Of a stretch of DNA of 64,000 bases, positions 15,564-23,717 are shown one piece after another. The notes under the pieces are model-generated. The model searched no databases. It was not told where the DNA came from and was given only the letters and a program-made list of their open reading frames with translations. The translations under genes and the position numbers were made by a program. The stretch is from Mycolicibacterium tusciae (lineage in GTDB: Bacteria > Actinomycetota > Actinomycetes > Mycobacteriales > Mycobacteriaceae), in assembly GCF_002086795.1 (NCBI RefSeq), contig NZ_MVIM01000010.1, positions 117,672 through 181,671 on the forward strand, in the 5' to 3' direction. Position 1 is the stretch's first letter, and every line of letters starts with the position of its first letter.

Positions 15564-16194
15564 GGTCGACATCGAGCATCAAATCAACGCCGTCGAGCGC
15601 AAGTTGGGATCGCGCATCATCGATGCCAAGGAAGCGCACGTCGTCACCATCAGCCAGACCTACGACACCGATCAGAACGACCTCTGGGACGCCGTCACCA
15701 ACATCGAGCGTATTCCCCGGTGGTTGATGCCCATTTCCGGCGACCTGACCGTCGGCGGTTCCTACCAGTTGGAGGGTCAGGCGGGCGGCACCGTCCTGAC
15801 CTGTGATCCGCCCAAAAACTTCACCGCGACTTGGGAATTCGGCGGAGGTGTCAGCTGGATCGATGTCACCGTCAGCGCCGACGGCCCGGACCGCTCGCGC
15901 TTGGTGATCGAGCACATCGCCCACGTCGACGACCACTGGGACCAGTTCGGGCCCGGCGCGGTCGGGATGGGCTGGGATTCGATGGTGCTCGGGCTCGCGA
16001 TCCACGTGGCTACCGGGGAGGCCATCGATCCGTCCTTCGGTGAGCAGTGGATCGTCACCGACGACGGTCGGCGGTTCCTCACGCTGTCCGGCGAGAGGTG
16101 GTGTGACGCGAACATCGCGTTCGGAACCGACCCGTCGACAGCGCGCGAGATGGCACAGCGATGCCTGGCGGCGTACCTCGGCGAGGAAAACTAG
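15556..16194 (+). CDS. SRPBCC / AHSA1-domain protein
   Basis: A 212-residue protein of the START-like ligand-binding superfamily (AHSA1 subfamily). ISQTYDTDQNDLWDAVTNIERIPRW at 32-56 is the usual opening of the fold; GGSYQLEGQAGGTVLTCDPP and the C-terminal WDSMVLGL helix follow. It starts inside the end of the ArsR gene with an AAGGAAGG ribosome site. The domain holds hydrophobic ligands, so a detoxification or lipid-binding role is inferred. Its stop codon lies inside the KstR-type palindrome. Confidence 0.82.
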   Translation: MTEVDIEHQINAVERKLGSRIIDAKEAHVVTISQTYDTDQNDLWDAVTNIERIPRWLMPISGDLTVGGSYQLEGQAGGTVLTCDPPKNFTATWEFGGGVSWIDVTVSADGPDRSRLVIEHIAHVDDHWDQFGPGAVGMGWDSMVLGLAIHVATGEAIDPSFGEQWIVTDDGRRFLTLSGERWCDANIAFGTDPSTAREMAQRCLAAYLGEEN

Positions 16195-16206
16195 AACACG
16201 TTCTAG
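16191..16206. promoter_or_regulatory. KstR-type operator
   Basis: CTAGAACacGTTCTAG has perfect 7-bp arms and matches the published KstR consensus TnnAACnnGTTnnA exactly. KstR represses cholesterol side-chain and ring catabolism genes in mycobacteria. The site lies 21 bp upstream of a TATCCT -10 element, where it would overlap the -35 region of the VOC-flavoprotein operon. Confidence 0.82.
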
Positions 16207-16226
16207 CCATCTGGGGCGGCCGGGGA

Positions 16227-16232
16227 TATCCT
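16227..16232 (+). promoter_or_regulatory. -10 element of the VOC-flavoprotein operon
   Basis: TATCCT is followed by seven bases and then the ATG at 16240. This supports a leaderless transcript; no ribosome binding site precedes the gene. Confidence 0.55.
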
Positions 16233-16239
16233 CGACCCG

Positions 16240-16737
16240 ATGCATGCCCAGACACCTGTCCAGATTGCGTGGGTGACGCGGGACCTCGACGCCACCGAAA
16301 AGGCGCTGACCACCATGTTGGGCGCCAAGAAGTGGGTGCGAATACCGGACGTCCACTTCGCGCCCGACACGTGCACCTTTCGCGGCGTGCCCGCCGACTT
16401 CACCGCCGATATTTCGTTCAGTTACGCCGGTGACACCCAGCTCGAGCTGATCGCACCGGTCAGCGGTGGCCAGAGCGTGTACACCGAGTTCCTCGACGCC
16501 TGCGGACCCGGTCTGCACCACATCTGTGTCGAGGCACCCGACTTCGCCGCGTTCGACGCTGCGCTGCGCGACGCAGAAGCCAACGGGACCCCCGTCGTGC
16601 AGCAGGGGATCATGCCCGGCGGGATGAGGTTCGCCTACCTGTCGGCCGCCGACGCCGGCGCCCCCTACATCGAGATCGCCGTCATCCCCGACGAGATCAA
16701 GTCATTTTTCGACTATGTGAAACAGGAGCAACAGTGA
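16240..16737 (+). CDS. VOC-superfamily (glyoxalase/dioxygenase-like) protein
   Basis: A 165-residue vicinal-oxygen-chelate protein: QIAWVTRDLDATEKALTTML opens the first module, and QLELIAPVSG and GPGLHHICVEAPDFAAFDAA lie in the middle. His in GLHHIC and the glutamates in QLELI and YIEIAV are the usual metal ligands. Members act as methylmalonyl-CoA epimerases, glyoxalases or extradiol dioxygenases. Coupling to a ketosteroid-dehydrogenase-like flavoprotein (GTGA overlap) and the KstR site suggest a steroid-related substrate; this is inference. Confidence 0.8.
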   Translation: MHAQTPVQIAWVTRDLDATEKALTTMLGAKKWVRIPDVHFAPDTCTFRGVPADFTADISFSYAGDTQLELIAPVSGGQSVYTEFLDACGPGLHHICVEAPDFAAFDAALRDAEANGTPVVQQGIMPGGMRFAYLSAADAGAPYIEIAVIPDEIKSFFDYVKQEQQ

Positions 16738-18215
16738 GCGCTCTCGACATTCCGGACGCTGTCGATGCGGCCGATGTTCAGTCATGGTCTGACGAGGTCG
16801 ACGTCCTGGTCATCGGCTTCGGTATGGCCGGCGGCTGCGCAGCGGTGAGCGCCGCGGCGGCAGGAGCCAACGTTCTGGTGCTGGAGAAGGCGGCCGCGGC
16901 CGGCGGCACCAGCGCGATGGCCGGTGGCCACTTCTATCTGGGCGGCGGCACAGCGGTGCAGCAGGCCACCGGACACGACGACAGCGCCGAAGAGATGTAC
17001 AAGTATCTCGTGGCCGTCTCGGCCGCCCCGGATCTCGACAAGATTCGCCTCTACTGCGACCAGAGCGTCGAACACTTCGATTGGCTTGAGGCGCTTGGCT
17101 TTCAGTTCGAACGCAGTTTCTGGAAGGGCAAGGTCGTGGTGCCGCCCGGCACCGAGGGGTTGTCCTATACCGGTAACGAGAAGGTATGGCCGTACTGCGA
17201 GCAGGCCAAACCGGCGCCGCGCGGACATTCCGTTCCGGTTCCGGGGGAGTTGGGCGGTGCAGCCATGGTCATCGACCTGCTGGTGAAACGTGCGACCGAT
17301 CAGGGCGTGCAGATCCGTTATGAGACCGGCGTGACCAATCTGGTGGTCGACGACGGCCGCGTGGTCGGGGTCCGCTGGAAGCACTTCGGCGAAGCCGGGA
17401 CGATCAAAGCCAAGGCAGTCGTCATCGCCGCCGGCGGATTCGCGATGAACGCCGACATGGTCGCCGAGCACACTCCGGCCCTCGGCCAGAAGCGGAAAAC
17501 CAAACACCACGGCGAGGTGGAGCCCTACATCCTGGGCAACCCCTACGACGACGGAGTCGGCATCGCCCTCGGCGTATCGGCCGGTGGCGTGGCGGAGAAC
17601 CTCGACGGGCTGTTCATCACCGCCGCCGCGTACCCGCCGGAGATTCTGCTGACCGGTGTCATCGTCAACAACCGGGGCGAGCGGTTCGTCGCCGAGGATT
17701 CCTACCACTCACGCACATCGGCGTACGTCCTGGAACAACCCGACCAGCAGGCATACCTGATCGTCGACGAAGCGCACATGCAGATGCCCGAGATGCCGCT
17801 GATCAAGTTCATCGACGGATTCGAAACGGTCGCGGAAATGGAAGAGGCGCTTGGCATTCCGGCGGGTAAGCTCGCCGCCACCCTCGACCGCTACAACGAG
17901 AATGCCGCGCGCGGTGAAGACCCGGACTTCCACAAGCAGCCGGAATACGTTGCGGCACAGGACAACGGCCCGTGGGCTGCGTTCGATCTGTCACTGGGCG
18001 TGGCGATGTACTCGGGATTCACCATGGGTGGTCTCGACGTGTCCATCGACGGACAGGTGCTGCGCTCCGATGGCAGCGTCATCGAAGGCCTCTATGCCGC
18101 GGGCGCCTGCGCGTCGAACATCGCGCAGGACGGTAAGGGCTATGCCAGCGGCACCCAGCTCGGCGAAGGTTCGTTCTTCGGCCGCCGTGCGGGTACACAC
18201 GCCGCACGGGCCTAG
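16734..18215 (+). CDS. FAD-binding flavoprotein, ketosteroid-dehydrogenase / fumarate-reductase family (Rv1817 position)
   Basis: A 493-residue flavoprotein. DVLVIGFGMAGGCAAVSAAAA (about 22-42) is the FAD fold, followed by LEKAAAAGGTSAMAGGHFYLGGG. VVIAAGGFAMN, GDGKGYASG-like QDGKGYASGTQLGEGSFFGRRAG near the end and the FMGG-like GFTMGGLDVS region are typical of the KstD/fumarate reductase flavoprotein group. Order relative to bacA matches M. tuberculosis Rv1817. The KstR operator upstream makes a steroid or steroid-derived substrate attractive. Its TAG overlaps the stop of the convergent transporter gene by four bases. Confidence 0.82.
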   Translation: MSALDIPDAVDAADVQSWSDEVDVLVIGFGMAGGCAAVSAAAAGANVLVLEKAAAAGGTSAMAGGHFYLGGGTAVQQATGHDDSAEEMYKYLVAVSAAPDLDKIRLYCDQSVEHFDWLEALGFQFERSFWKGKVVVPPGTEGLSYTGNEKVWPYCEQAKPAPRGHSVPVPGELGGAAMVIDLLVKRATDQGVQIRYETGVTNLVVDDGRVVGVRWKHFGEAGTIKAKAVVIAAGGFAMNADMVAEHTPALGQKRKTKHHGEVEPYILGNPYDDGVGIALGVSAGGVAENLDGLFITAAAYPPEILLTGVIVNNRGERFVAEDSYHSRTSAYVLEQPDQQAYLIVDEAHMQMPEMPLIKFIDGFETVAEMEEALGIPAGKLAATLDRYNENAARGEDPDFHKQPEYVAAQDNGPWAAFDLSLGVAMYSGFTMGGLDVSIDGQVLRSDGSVIEGLYAAGACASNIAQDGKGYASGTQLGEGSFFGRRAGTHAARA

Positions 18216-20140
18216 ACCGGCGCGGGTTCCTCTCCTCCGACCAGGCCGAACCGCCATTCACCCTCGCCGAGCAGCTCGAGTTCATGGGTGTGATGCTGTT
18301 CGAGCGCCTTGCGGTGGCTGACGCTGACCAGAATGGTGTCGGGCAGCTCTTTGCGAATGAGGGTGTACAGCAGGTACTCCAGACCTTCGTCGAGTGCCGA
18401 GGTCGACTCGTCGAGGAACACGGCCATGGGCTTGGTCAACAGAATGCGGGCGAACGCGATGCGCTGCTGTTCGCCTGGGGAGAGCACCTTGGCCCAGTCC
18501 TCGACTTCGGCGAGCCGATCGACCAGGTGCGGCAGTGCCACCTGTTCCAGCGTGCGCTTCAGGGTCGGGTCGTCGATGTCGCCTTCCTCGCTCGGATAGC
18601 TGACGACCGCGCGTAGATTGCCGAGCGGAACGTAGGGCATCTGGGACAGGAACATGGTCTCGTTGGGTCCGCAAGGCCGGGTCAAGGTGCCGGTGGTGAA
18701 CGGCCACAACTCGGCGAGGCTGCGCAACAGGGTCGTCTTGCCGGAGCCGGATTCGCCTTTGACCGCCAAGGTGTCGCCCACCTCGAGGCGCAAGTCGAGT
18801 GGTTTGACGAGCTGTTTACCGTCGGGGGTGCGTACTTCTATGTCCTTGAGTTCCACGGTGCCGTCCTTGCACGCGGTGGTGGTGATCTCGGGGAGCGCCC
18901 TGCCCTCTTCGTTCGCGGTGAGCAACCCGTCGAGGCGGATGATCGACGCGCGGTAGCCCGCGAACGCGTCGTATGCGTTGCGGAAAAAGGACAGTCCATC
19001 CTCGATGGTGCCGAAGGCCGAAGCCGTCTGCGTCATGGCGCCGAGCGTGATTTCACCCGCGAAGAACCGGGGGAACTGAAACAGGTACGGAGGCACGACG
19101 ATGATCTGGCTCATCGACAGGTTCCAGCCGTAGAACCCCAGCATCCGGTTGATCCAGCGCTTGTAGTTGGCGACGATCGGCGCGAAGAGTTTGCGCAACC
19201 CGGTGCGCTCGGCGGCTTCGCCGCGATAGAACGCAACGGCCTCCGACGCGTCGCGCAGCCGCACCAGCGCGTAACGGAACGCTGCGTTGAACTTCTCGTT
19301 GCGGAACGACAACCAGATGATCGGCCGGCCCACCCAGAACGCGATGGCCGATGCAAAGAGCACGTAGGCAATCAGGATGAAGAACATCGCCTTGGGCAAC
19401 TCGTAGTTCACGATCGGCAGCGTGAGCGACCCCGAGAGGTTCCACAGAATCGCGGTGAACGAAATCATCGAAGCGATTGCGTTGACCCCACCGAACAGCA
19501 ACGTCGATGTCGACGCGTTCCCGGGAGTGTTCGGAAGCCCACCCACGCCCGCGGTGAAGATGTCGATGTCGTACTGGATTCGCTGATCCGGGTTGTCGAT
19601 CGTGTCGTCGATGAAGCGACCGCGGTAGTACGCCTTACCGTCGAGCCAGTCGCCCGTCAGCCGATCGGTGAGCCACGCGCGCCACGCCAGCATGAAGCGC
19701 TGGGTGATGAACAGATCGAGCATGATCCGCGCGACGTGCAGGAACGCCAGCACCGAGAACACGATCATCGACATGTAGAAGCCGTCGCGCCCGGAATTCT
19801 TGACCTCGTCGTTGCCCGTCGCCAACCCGCCCGCGACGGCCTGTAGGGCGGTCATCATGTCGTTGCCCTGGAAACTGAACAGCACGGTCAGCCGAACGCC
19901 GACCATCACCGACAGCAGAATCACCGCCAGCCACAGCCACACCCTGACACTGTCCGGGCCCTTGAAATAGTCGCCGGTGATGCGCCAGAACTGCCTACCC
20001 CACACCGTGTACTTGGCGATCAGGACACAGATCAGCAGCGTCGCCACCGCAGCGATCAACCATGCCTGGCCGATCCACTGCAGCGACGTCAGGAGCTGAT
20101 TGCCCCAGTCCATCGTGGGGACGAACATTCCCTCTTCCAC
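18212..20140 (-). CDS. bacA: BacA/Rv1819c-type ABC transporter, fused permease-ATPase (orthologue copy)
   Basis: A 642-residue half-transporter. The membrane domain (1-410) has the SbmA/BacA-like signature WGRQFWRITGDYFKGPDSVR near the N-terminus and TIDNPDQRIQYDIDIFTAGVGG at 180-201. The nucleotide-binding domain has GESGSGKT (462-469), the variant signature LSPGEQQR and FLDESTSALDEG. In M. tuberculosis the protein imports vitamin B12 and other hydrophilic compounds and affects bleomycin and antimicrobial peptide entry. Of the two tandem copies this resembles Rv1819c more, by my recall of that sequence. The GTG start is followed by an in-frame ATG four codons later that is also plausible. 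Confidence 0.88.
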   Translation of the reverse strand: MEEGMFVPTMDWGNQLLTSLQWIGQAWLIAAVATLLICVLIAKYTVWGRQFWRITGDYFKGPDSVRVWLWLAVILLSVMVGVRLTVLFSFQGNDMMTALQAVAGGLATGNDEVKNSGRDGFYMSMIVFSVLAFLHVARIMLDLFITQRFMLAWRAWLTDRLTGDWLDGKAYYRGRFIDDTIDNPDQRIQYDIDIFTAGVGGLPNTPGNASTSTLLFGGVNAIASMISFTAILWNLSGSLTLPIVNYELPKAMFFILIAYVLFASAIAFWVGRPIIWLSFRNEKFNAAFRYALVRLRDASEAVAFYRGEAAERTGLRKLFAPIVANYKRWINRMLGFYGWNLSMSQIIVVPPYLFQFPRFFAGEITLGAMTQTASAFGTIEDGLSFFRNAYDAFAGYRASIIRLDGLLTANEEGRALPEITTTACKDGTVELKDIEVRTPDGKQLVKPLDLRLEVGDTLAVKGESGSGKTTLLRSLAELWPFTTGTLTRPCGPNETMFLSQMPYVPLGNLRAVVSYPSEEGDIDDPTLKRTLEQVALPHLVDRLAEVEDWAKVLSPGEQQRIAFARILLTKPMAVFLDESTSALDEGLEYLLYTLIRKELPDTILVSVSHRKALEQHHTHELELLGEGEWRFGLVGGEEPAPV

Positions 20141-20186
20141 TGTGGCAAGGTACCTCCCCAGCCTGTTACAGGCGTTACCAGTGGTC

Positions 20187-22085
20187 TCAAGTCTCGGTGG
20201 CGAGGCTGTCGAGCCGCCATTCGCCGTCGCCCATCAGTTCCAGTCGTCGGCTGTGGAACTGTTCGACGGTGGTGCGGTGGCTCACACTCACCACGATGGC
20301 GACGGGGAGCTCGGCACGCAGCAACTCGTAGAGCATCGACTCCAGACCCTCGTCCATCGCGGAGGTCGACTCGTCCAGAAACACCACCGCAGGCCGATTC
20401 ACCAGGATGCGGGCGAACGCGATGCGTTGCTGTTCGCCCACGGAGAGCACCTTTGCCCAGTCCTGGGCGTCGTTGAGGCGGATCGCGAGGTGTGACAGTG
20501 CGACCTTCACGAGAGCCTCTTGGATCTCCCGGTTGTCCACCCCGTTCGCGAGGGGATAGGACGTGATGGCCCGCAGGTCGCCGAGCGGCAGATAGGGAAG
20601 TTGCGGGACGAACATCGCGCCGGCACGGCCGGCGGGAAACCGGACGCTGCCCGAGGCGAAGGGCCACAAGCCGGCCAGGCTCTGCAGCAGGACCGTCTTG
20701 CCGATCCCGGACCGCCCGCTGATCAACAGCGAATCGCCCGGATCGAGCCGCAGCCCCAGCCCGTGCACGAGCAAGTCGCCGCTAGGCGTGCGGACATCGA
20801 CATCGTCGATCTCCAACGAATCGTCCATCGACCCCGTGGTGTCCACCGAAGTGAACATCCCCGCTCGCGAGTTCTGGTCGGCCAACCCGTCCAGCCGGAT
20901 GATGACCGCGCGATAGCTCGCGAATTGGTCGTAGGCGTTGCGGAAGAACGACAGCGAGTTGTGGATCTCGGTGAACGCAGTCGACGACTGCCACACATCT
21001 CCGAACGAAATCCGTTGTGCGAAAAGCGCTTGCGCTTGCACTATCCACGGAAGGGGATTGATCGCCTGACTCATCGTCACGTTGAAGCCGAAGAACAGCA
21101 TCATCCGGTTCAACCAGTTGCGGTAGTTGCGCATGACGTCGGAGAGTCGCCCGTCGAGCAGTTTGCGTTCCGCATTCTCGCCGCGATACAGACCCACGGC
21201 GGCACCGGTATCGCGCAACCGCACCAACGCATACCTGAAGCCGGCGTTGCGCAGTTCGTTGAAATAACTCAAGCGGATCAGCGGACGGCCGATGACGAAG
21301 GCGACGATCGTCACCACCAACACGTAGGCGATCACGATCCAGAACAGCGCCTTGGGCAGCACCATGCCGCCGACGGTGACGGGTTCGGACAGCCGCCAGA
21401 GAATCGCACCGAACGACAGCACCGACACCACGGCGTGCACCGCGCCGAACAACAGGGTGTTGCCCGAGTTGAAGATCGGGTTGTTCGGGTCGCCGCCGAC
21501 GCCGGCGGTGAAGCTGTCGATGTCCTGCTGGATTCGCTGGTCGGGGTTGTCGATTGGCCGACGGGTGAACTGGGCACGGAAGTACGCGAAGTCGCTGAGC
21601 CAATCGCCGATGTAGCGGTGGCTCAACCAGATTCGCCACCGCATCATGAATCGCTGGGTCACGTACATGTCGATGAGCAGGCGCACGAGATAGCACCCGG
21701 CGAGGATGCCGAACACCGCGATCGACGCCCAGAAGCCGTCGATACCGGATGCCCGTGCCGCGCCGTCGGAACCGCCCTGAAACGCGATCTGAATTGCGGT
21801 GAACAAATCGTTGACGTAGTAGGTGAGTAGCACGTTGATGCGCACCGAAACGATCGTCGACAGCAGCAGGAATCCGACGACCGCCCACGTCGACGCGCTC
21901 TGCCTGCCGGTGAAATAGCCCGCCGTGATGCGCCAGAACTGGCGCCCCCACTCCGTCATACGGCCGAGGAGAACGAAGACCACGACGAGGCACACCGCGG
22001 TGATGACGAATGTCTGCGCAATCCAGATCGCAGAGTTGCCGAGTTCGCGGCTCCAGTCGATGGACGACTCGAACTGTGAGTTCAA
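20187..22085 (-). CDS. BacA-like ABC transporter, fused permease-ATPase (second copy)
   Basis: A 632-residue paralogue of its downstream neighbour. WGRQFWRITAGYFTGRQSAS and PIDNPDQRIQQDIDSFTAGVG are conserved; the membrane part otherwise differs, for example FTRRPIDNP and a SNARE-like PIFNSGNTLL loop. The ATPase has GRSGIGKT, LSVGEQQR and FLDESTSAMDEG, so both ATP sites look competent. The start is TTG. It lies 46 bp from the first copy and 19 bp after the monooxygenase gene, so all three form one operon. Whether the two proteins pair or carry different substrates is unknown. Confidence 0.86.
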   Translation of the reverse strand: MNSQFESSIDWSRELGNSAIWIAQTFVITAVCLVVVFVLLGRMTEWGRQFWRITAGYFTGRQSASTWAVVGFLLLSTIVSVRINVLLTYYVNDLFTAIQIAFQGGSDGAARASGIDGFWASIAVFGILAGCYLVRLLIDMYVTQRFMMRWRIWLSHRYIGDWLSDFAYFRAQFTRRPIDNPDQRIQQDIDSFTAGVGGDPNNPIFNSGNTLLFGAVHAVVSVLSFGAILWRLSEPVTVGGMVLPKALFWIVIAYVLVVTIVAFVIGRPLIRLSYFNELRNAGFRYALVRLRDTGAAVGLYRGENAERKLLDGRLSDVMRNYRNWLNRMMLFFGFNVTMSQAINPLPWIVQAQALFAQRISFGDVWQSSTAFTEIHNSLSFFRNAYDQFASYRAVIIRLDGLADQNSRAGMFTSVDTTGSMDDSLEIDDVDVRTPSGDLLVHGLGLRLDPGDSLLISGRSGIGKTVLLQSLAGLWPFASGSVRFPAGRAGAMFVPQLPYLPLGDLRAITSYPLANGVDNREIQEALVKVALSHLAIRLNDAQDWAKVLSVGEQQRIAFARILVNRPAVVFLDESTSAMDEGLESMLYELLRAELPVAIVVSVSHRTTVEQFHSRRLELMGDGEWRLDSLATET

Positions 22086-22104
22086 GCAGCGCCACCCCCC
22101 GCGC

Positions 22105-23697
22105 TCAGTTGAACGTCTTCCGCAGGTGCGCCGTCAAAGCGTCGACATCATCGTGCGCAGCGGCGAATCCGAGGTATCCGTCGGGCCTGACGAGGAAGCT
22201 GGAATGACCGGTCGTCGAGTACGCCGTTGCGAAATTCGACTCCGCATCGCGCACCAACGGCAGTACCGTGCCTGCGACGTCGGCGCCCGGCGCGGCGACC
22301 AGATACACGTCGAGATGGCCGCCGGCGATGGCCGCCGCGGCATCGGCGGTCCGCTCGAACTGCTCCACGTCGGCGGATCCTGCGCGGCTTTCCGCGTACA
22401 GCAGCAGCGTGTGCCCGGGCCCGAGCAGCGAGAACAGCCGCAGCGGCCCGGTGACCGCGGCGCGCGTCAGACCCGTCGCATCGGGCGCCCGCCCGCCGGT
22501 GTTGGCTCCCACGATGGGGCTGTCTGCGTAGTTGATGAGCAGCTGAGCCTCGCGACGGATGACGTAGTCGACGTCGGTGGAGTCGGCGCCGATGCCCGCA
22601 CGCGCACTGCGCACCGTTCGGCCCACAACCTCCTCGCCGACGGGGCGCCGCTCGGCGTCGTAGCTGTCGAGCAGATCGGGCGCCGCACGTCCGGCTGCCG
22701 CGAGCGCGAGCTTCCACGCCAGGTTGTGCGCGTCCTGAATTCCGGTGTTCATACCCTGCGCACCCGTCGGGGGGTGGATGTGCGCGGCGTCACCCGCGAC
22801 GAACACCCGCCCCCGGCCGTAGGCGTCGACGATGCGGTGGCTGATCCGAAAGACCGAGGACCAGCGCATGTTTCGTGTTGTTGCCGGCTCGGGGGAGAGC
22901 CTGTCGAGCACCGCCTGCACATGGCTCAGCTCGGGCTTGCGGTCGCCCTCGAAGCCGTGCGCAATGCCCTGCGACGGCGCCGCGGACAGCTCGGGCGGCA
23001 CGAGCATCGACATGCGGTACCGGCCTCTGCCCGGCAGCGGAATGCACACCAGCAGATCGTCGGTCGCGCCGTCGGTTTGATGCATTGCGCGCAGCGCCCA
23101 GCCTCGTGGCAGGGACCAGTCCACCTCGACGTCGCCGAGCATGTACTGCTCCTCGAACGCTGCACCCTCGAACGCCAGGCCAAGGGTCTTGCGAACGATG
23201 CTGTGCGCACCGTCGGCACCGATGAGATAGTCGGCGGCGACGGTGCGCTCACCACGGTCGCCGGACAGTGTCACGCTCACACCGTCCGTGTCGTGCTCGA
23301 ACCCGGCGACGCTGACCCCCCGCTCGACCTCGACGCCACGCAGGGCCAGTTCCTCGCGCAGGATTCGCTCGGTGGCGTACTGCGGTATCGCGATGAACCC
23401 GAACGGCACGTCGGACGGAATCGCGAACTCGACCTGGCCGACCTTCTCGCCGTTGACGTACACGATCTGCCCGTGCATCTCGATGGCCGCGTCCAGAATG
23501 CGTCCCAACAGACCCATCGATTCGAAGACTTCGAGTGTACGTGGTTGCACACCAACGGCTTTCGCATACTGCACCGGTTCCAGCAGCGGATCGACGATGC
23601 GGCAGTCGACACCGCGGCGCCTCAGCTCGATGGCCGCGGTGAGTCCGACAGGGCCGGCGCCGGCGATCAGTACTTGCGTTTGCGAAGAGTTCGGCAC
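22105..23697 (-). CDS. FAD-dependent aromatic-ring monooxygenase (PheA/TfdB-like)
   Basis: A 530-residue class A flavoprotein monooxygenase. It has the three family fingerprints: VLIAGAGPVGLTAAIEL at 9-25, the DG motif in YLIGADGAHSIVRKTLGL, and GRVFVAGDAAHIHPPTGAQGMN. The C-terminal thioredoxin-like domain (SFLVRPDGYLGFA) is that of phenol-hydroxylase-like and polyketide hydroxylases. It uses NAD(P)H and oxygen to hydroxylate an aromatic ring. It heads the operon with two BacA-like transporters; a link in uptake or export of an aromatic compound is speculative. GTG start, divergent from ilvG. Confidence 0.85.
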   Translation of the reverse strand: MPNSSQTQVLIAGAGPVGLTAAIELRRRGVDCRIVDPLLEPVQYAKAVGVQPRTLEVFESMGLLGRILDAAIEMHGQIVYVNGEKVGQVEFAIPSDVPFGFIAIPQYATERILREELALRGVEVERGVSVAGFEHDTDGVSVTLSGDRGERTVAADYLIGADGAHSIVRKTLGLAFEGAAFEEQYMLGDVEVDWSLPRGWALRAMHQTDGATDDLLVCIPLPGRGRYRMSMLVPPELSAAPSQGIAHGFEGDRKPELSHVQAVLDRLSPEPATTRNMRWSSVFRISHRIVDAYGRGRVFVAGDAAHIHPPTGAQGMNTGIQDAHNLAWKLALAAAGRAAPDLLDSYDAERRPVGEEVVGRTVRSARAGIGADSTDVDYVIRREAQLLINYADSPIVGANTGGRAPDATGLTRAAVTGPLRLFSLLGPGHTLLLYAESRAGSADVEQFERTADAAAAIAGGHLDVYLVAAPGADVAGTVLPLVRDAESNFATAYSTTGHSSFLVRPDGYLGFAAAHDDVDALTAHLRKTFN

Positions 23698-23705
23698 GCG
23701 CTGAT

Positions 23706-23711
23706 TATGCT
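23706..23711 (+). promoter_or_regulatory. -10 element of ilvG
   Basis: TATGCT lies six bases before the ATG at 23718, fitting a leaderless mRNA. The 20-bp gap to the divergent monooxygenase start must serve both promoters. Confidence 0.5.
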
Positions 23712-23717
23712 GCCTTC

